From contig JBDWSF010000007.1 of the NCBI GenBank assembly GCA_039985655.1, positions 26,905-90,904 of the forward strand: a stretch of DNA of 64,000 bases. The letters are read 5' to 3'. This document shows positions 62,537 through 64,000 of this stretch, piece by piece (position 1 is the stretch's first letter; the number at the start of each line of letters is the position of its first letter). The notes under the pieces were generated by a model that ran no database searches, was not told the origin of the DNA, and worked only from the letters and a program-made list of their open reading frames with translations. Both the position numbers and the translations under genes were made by a program. This DNA comes from Postechiella sp039985655 (GTDB taxonomy: Bacteria > Bacteroidota > Bacteroidia > Flavobacteriales > Flavobacteriaceae).

Positions 62537-63222
62537 ATTTTTTAGACATATAATTTGGTTTAAAAATAACATTAAAAATTAGGGATAATAAATTTCCATA
62601 GTTTTCTTTCAACTGTTTCATCATCTTTTTTAAATTCCAACCAGTTGCCGCTAAAAAGGCATTTATTTGTGATGATTCTTCTCCCCAAAGATAATTTTGG
62701 TTCAGTCTAAAATCTGTTTTCAAATAGCCAATAACGGGTTCAATAGCAGCTCTTCGTATAAAATTTGTTGCGTTTAATTTTTTTTTGGTATTCTGTATCT
62801 CGTTTTAACGGTCTATAGTCAGGAGTGCTTATTTTTGTGTTTTTTATCAGTTTTTGCCCTTTCCTCCTCGGTCATAGACAACTTCTTCTGGAGTATAGTC
62901 TATGGTTGATACCATTTGATTTAACAAGGCTTCGATAGTTTTACTGTCGTGTGTGATTGCCATCAAAACTTTTTATAGCAGTAATTATTAAAGAATTAAA
63001 AGTGGTTGTCAACCCTATTTTTGTGCCAAATTCATATTTTTATGTGCTTTTCCTTTAGCTATACAAGAGGTAAAGGGTTTATGAAGACTATAGATTTTAT
63101 CTTTATCCGTTCGTTTTTGTTGTAATACTTTCCAATACAAATTCAATTCTTTTTCATAAAACTTTAATGAACCTTGAGGCAGTTTTCCTCCTATAAATGG
63201 AGATTCATTTGTCTATGAAATA
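62520..63222 (-). pseudogene. Decayed IS5-family-type transposase
   Basis: Reading the reverse strand in changing frames gives SLHKPFTSCIAKGKAHK, then YEF-TKVGLTTTFNS, then DYRPLKRDTEYQKK, then KTDFRLNQNYLWGEE and INAFLAATGWNLKKMM. These are the consecutive conserved segments of the DDE domain of IS5-type transposases (normally AIEPVIGHLK-DHR-RN-L-G-G-IN). Several frameshifts and stops interrupt it and the N-terminal part is missing, so it is inactive. The family assignment is from recalled consensus, not a search. Confidence 0.75.
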
Positions 63223-63581
63223 GAAGTAACAACTAGTGAAATTTTCTATCAATATCTCTGTGAATTTTCGAAATACAAACTCGAAGAATTTAAAATAATA
63301 ATTATTGACAACGCAGGGTTTCATTCTATGAAAAACCACAAAAAAACCAGATAATATAAAGCTCATTAGAATACCTCCATATTCGCCTGAATTAAATGCT
63401 TCTGAAAAAATATGGGCTTATATAAAGCAATTTTATAAAAATAAAGTCTTTTGAAAACCTAGATAATCTCAAGCTATGGTTGCATCAATTTATTAAAAAT
63501 CAATTAAATCGATCAATAATTAAGAGGATTACTCATAACTATTTCTTTAATAACACTTTTAATCAATGTTTTGAAATTTAA
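63204..63581 (+). pseudogene. Decayed IS630-family-type transposase C-terminus
   Basis: The forward strand encodes SEIFYQYLCEFSK, IIIIDNAGFHSMKN, then after a frameshift IRIPPYSPELNASEKIWAY and KQFYKNKVF, and after a second frameshift ENLDNLKLWLHQFIK to a stop at 63581. DNAGFH and PPYSPELN-EKIW are the second and third catalytic segments of IS630/DDE_3 transposases. The N-terminal half is absent. It abuts the IS5-type remnant at about 63204-63222. Confidence 0.82.
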
Positions 63582-63658
63582 TTGGTATAAGTCATAAATC
63601 TAACTTTATAGTTTGGCACAAAAAGGATGCCGTTTCTATCTCTAATGCAAAGCTAAAC

Positions 63659-63775
63659 GTCATTGGAAGGCGGAACGACTGCGGCAATCTCTTAAATTGA
63701 ATTTTTACTGTTTAATTGGAGGTTGGTTTATGGTTTTCGTTGGTCATTGACAGATTGCTTCGTGCCTCAATGACG
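63659..63775. repeat. REP-like imperfect palindrome
   Basis: CGTCATTG ... GCAATCTC on the left (63659-63692) is mirrored by AGATTGC ... CAATGACG on the right (about 63752-63775). GC-rich arms in an otherwise AT-rich spacer are typical of intergenic REP-type units that I know from Flavobacteriaceae genomes. Confidence 0.55.
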
Positions 63776-63856
63776 AAAATTTTAATATTTATTAATTTCA
63801 TGTAACATTTCTAAATATTAATCGTCTATCTAAAAAACAAAAACTCAAAAAAATAA

Positions 63857-64000
63857 ATGAAAAAACCATTTCAAATTTTTGCACTAATTCTATTATGTGT
63901 ATCATGTTCTAGCGACGATAATAATTCGAATCCTTCAGACGATTTGTATTTAGAAATTCCAGATGCCGAGTTCGAATCAAAATTAATTAATCTAGGTATA
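63857..64000 (+). CDS. Start of a lipoprotein gene (cut by window end)
   Basis: Only the first 48 codons are visible. The leader ends in a lipobox (LLCVSC) followed by an Asp/Asn/Ser-rich linker and LEIPDAEFESKLINLGI. The segment IPDAEFE-L resembles the beginning of leucine-rich-repeat surface lipoproteins of Flavobacteriia. The function cannot be stated from this fragment. Confidence 0.7.
   Translation, partial: MKKPFQIFALILLCVSCSSDDNNSNPSDDLYLEIPDAEFESKLINLGI

Noticed and set aside
62514..62723. 69-codon reverse frame as an intact small gene
   Set aside because: It is the in-frame tail of the decayed IS5-type transposase, ending in a Cys-Val run encoded by the dinucleotide repeat.
1..64000. 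tRNA, rRNA or riboswitch genes
   Set aside because: No cloverleaf-like GC-rich segment, rRNA signature or known riboswitch core was recognised by eye.

Overview
The window looks like chromosomal DNA of a marine polysaccharide-degrading Bacteroidota, most likely Flavobacteriaceae. It is AT-rich. Many secreted proteins end in a type IX secretion (T9SS) sorting domain with a YPNP motif. Five intact S1-type sulfatases are all lipoproteins. The regulator is a hybrid two-component system (HTCS), and the promoters carry the Bacteroidota -7 element TAnnTTTG. Genus and species cannot be fixed from the sequence alone.

Positions 1-54400 form one large catabolic locus for a sulfated polysaccharide. Left part (400-16584): a sulfatase; an esterase and two GH128-like enzymes that share one N-terminal module; then four tandem paralogous TIM-barrel hydrolases, three with fucolectin-like (CBM47-type) domains. 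Middle (16905-34471): a TIM-barrel/FnIII enzyme, two sulfatases, a GH97-like and a GH117-like enzyme, an unknown 857-aa lipoprotein with an internal duplication, a secreted FAD oxidoreductase translationally coupled to an SGAT-motif protein and a short CstA-type transporter, a beta-propeller hydrolase and an SGNH esterase. Right part (34544-54383): a reverse-strand TIM-barrel enzyme; a second forward operon (sulfatase, GH117-like, esterase, beta-propeller hydrolase, GH95); two reverse-strand T9SS proteins; the HTCS; and another sulfatase. GH117 plus GH95 plus sulfatases fit a sulfated galactan (agar/porphyran-like, with L-sugars), while the fucolectin-type domains leave a sulfated fucan possible. 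No SusC/SusD pair and no recognisable GH16/GH50/GH86 endo-enzyme was found. The tandem TIM-barrel proteins may therefore be the endo-acting enzymes.

The most notable finding is a repeated promoter-linked motif. Boxes GCAACA, ACCCC and GAGAA start 0, 11 and 22 bases apart, and a TAnnTTTG-like element always starts 26 bases after GAGAA. Five close copies precede transcription units starting at 400, 9858, 11772, 16905 and 52890. Two further copies, with the first two boxes intact, lie upstream of the HTCS gene and of the 46918-48066 gene. This is a good candidate operator for the encoded HTCS.

Positions 54461-61163 hold a complete histidine degradation operon (hutH-hutU-hutI-hutG, reverse strand) with a divergent LysR regulator, followed by an MtfA-like metallopeptidase. 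The last 2 kb is a graveyard: a MITE-like element with 17-bp inverted ends, an AC repeat, a decayed IS5-type transposase, a decayed IS630-type transposase, a REP-like palindrome, and the start of a lipoprotein gene cut by the window end. Smaller decay traces inside the locus include a frameshifted sulfatase C-terminus, an SGNH-hydrolase C-terminus and a broken lipoprotein leader.
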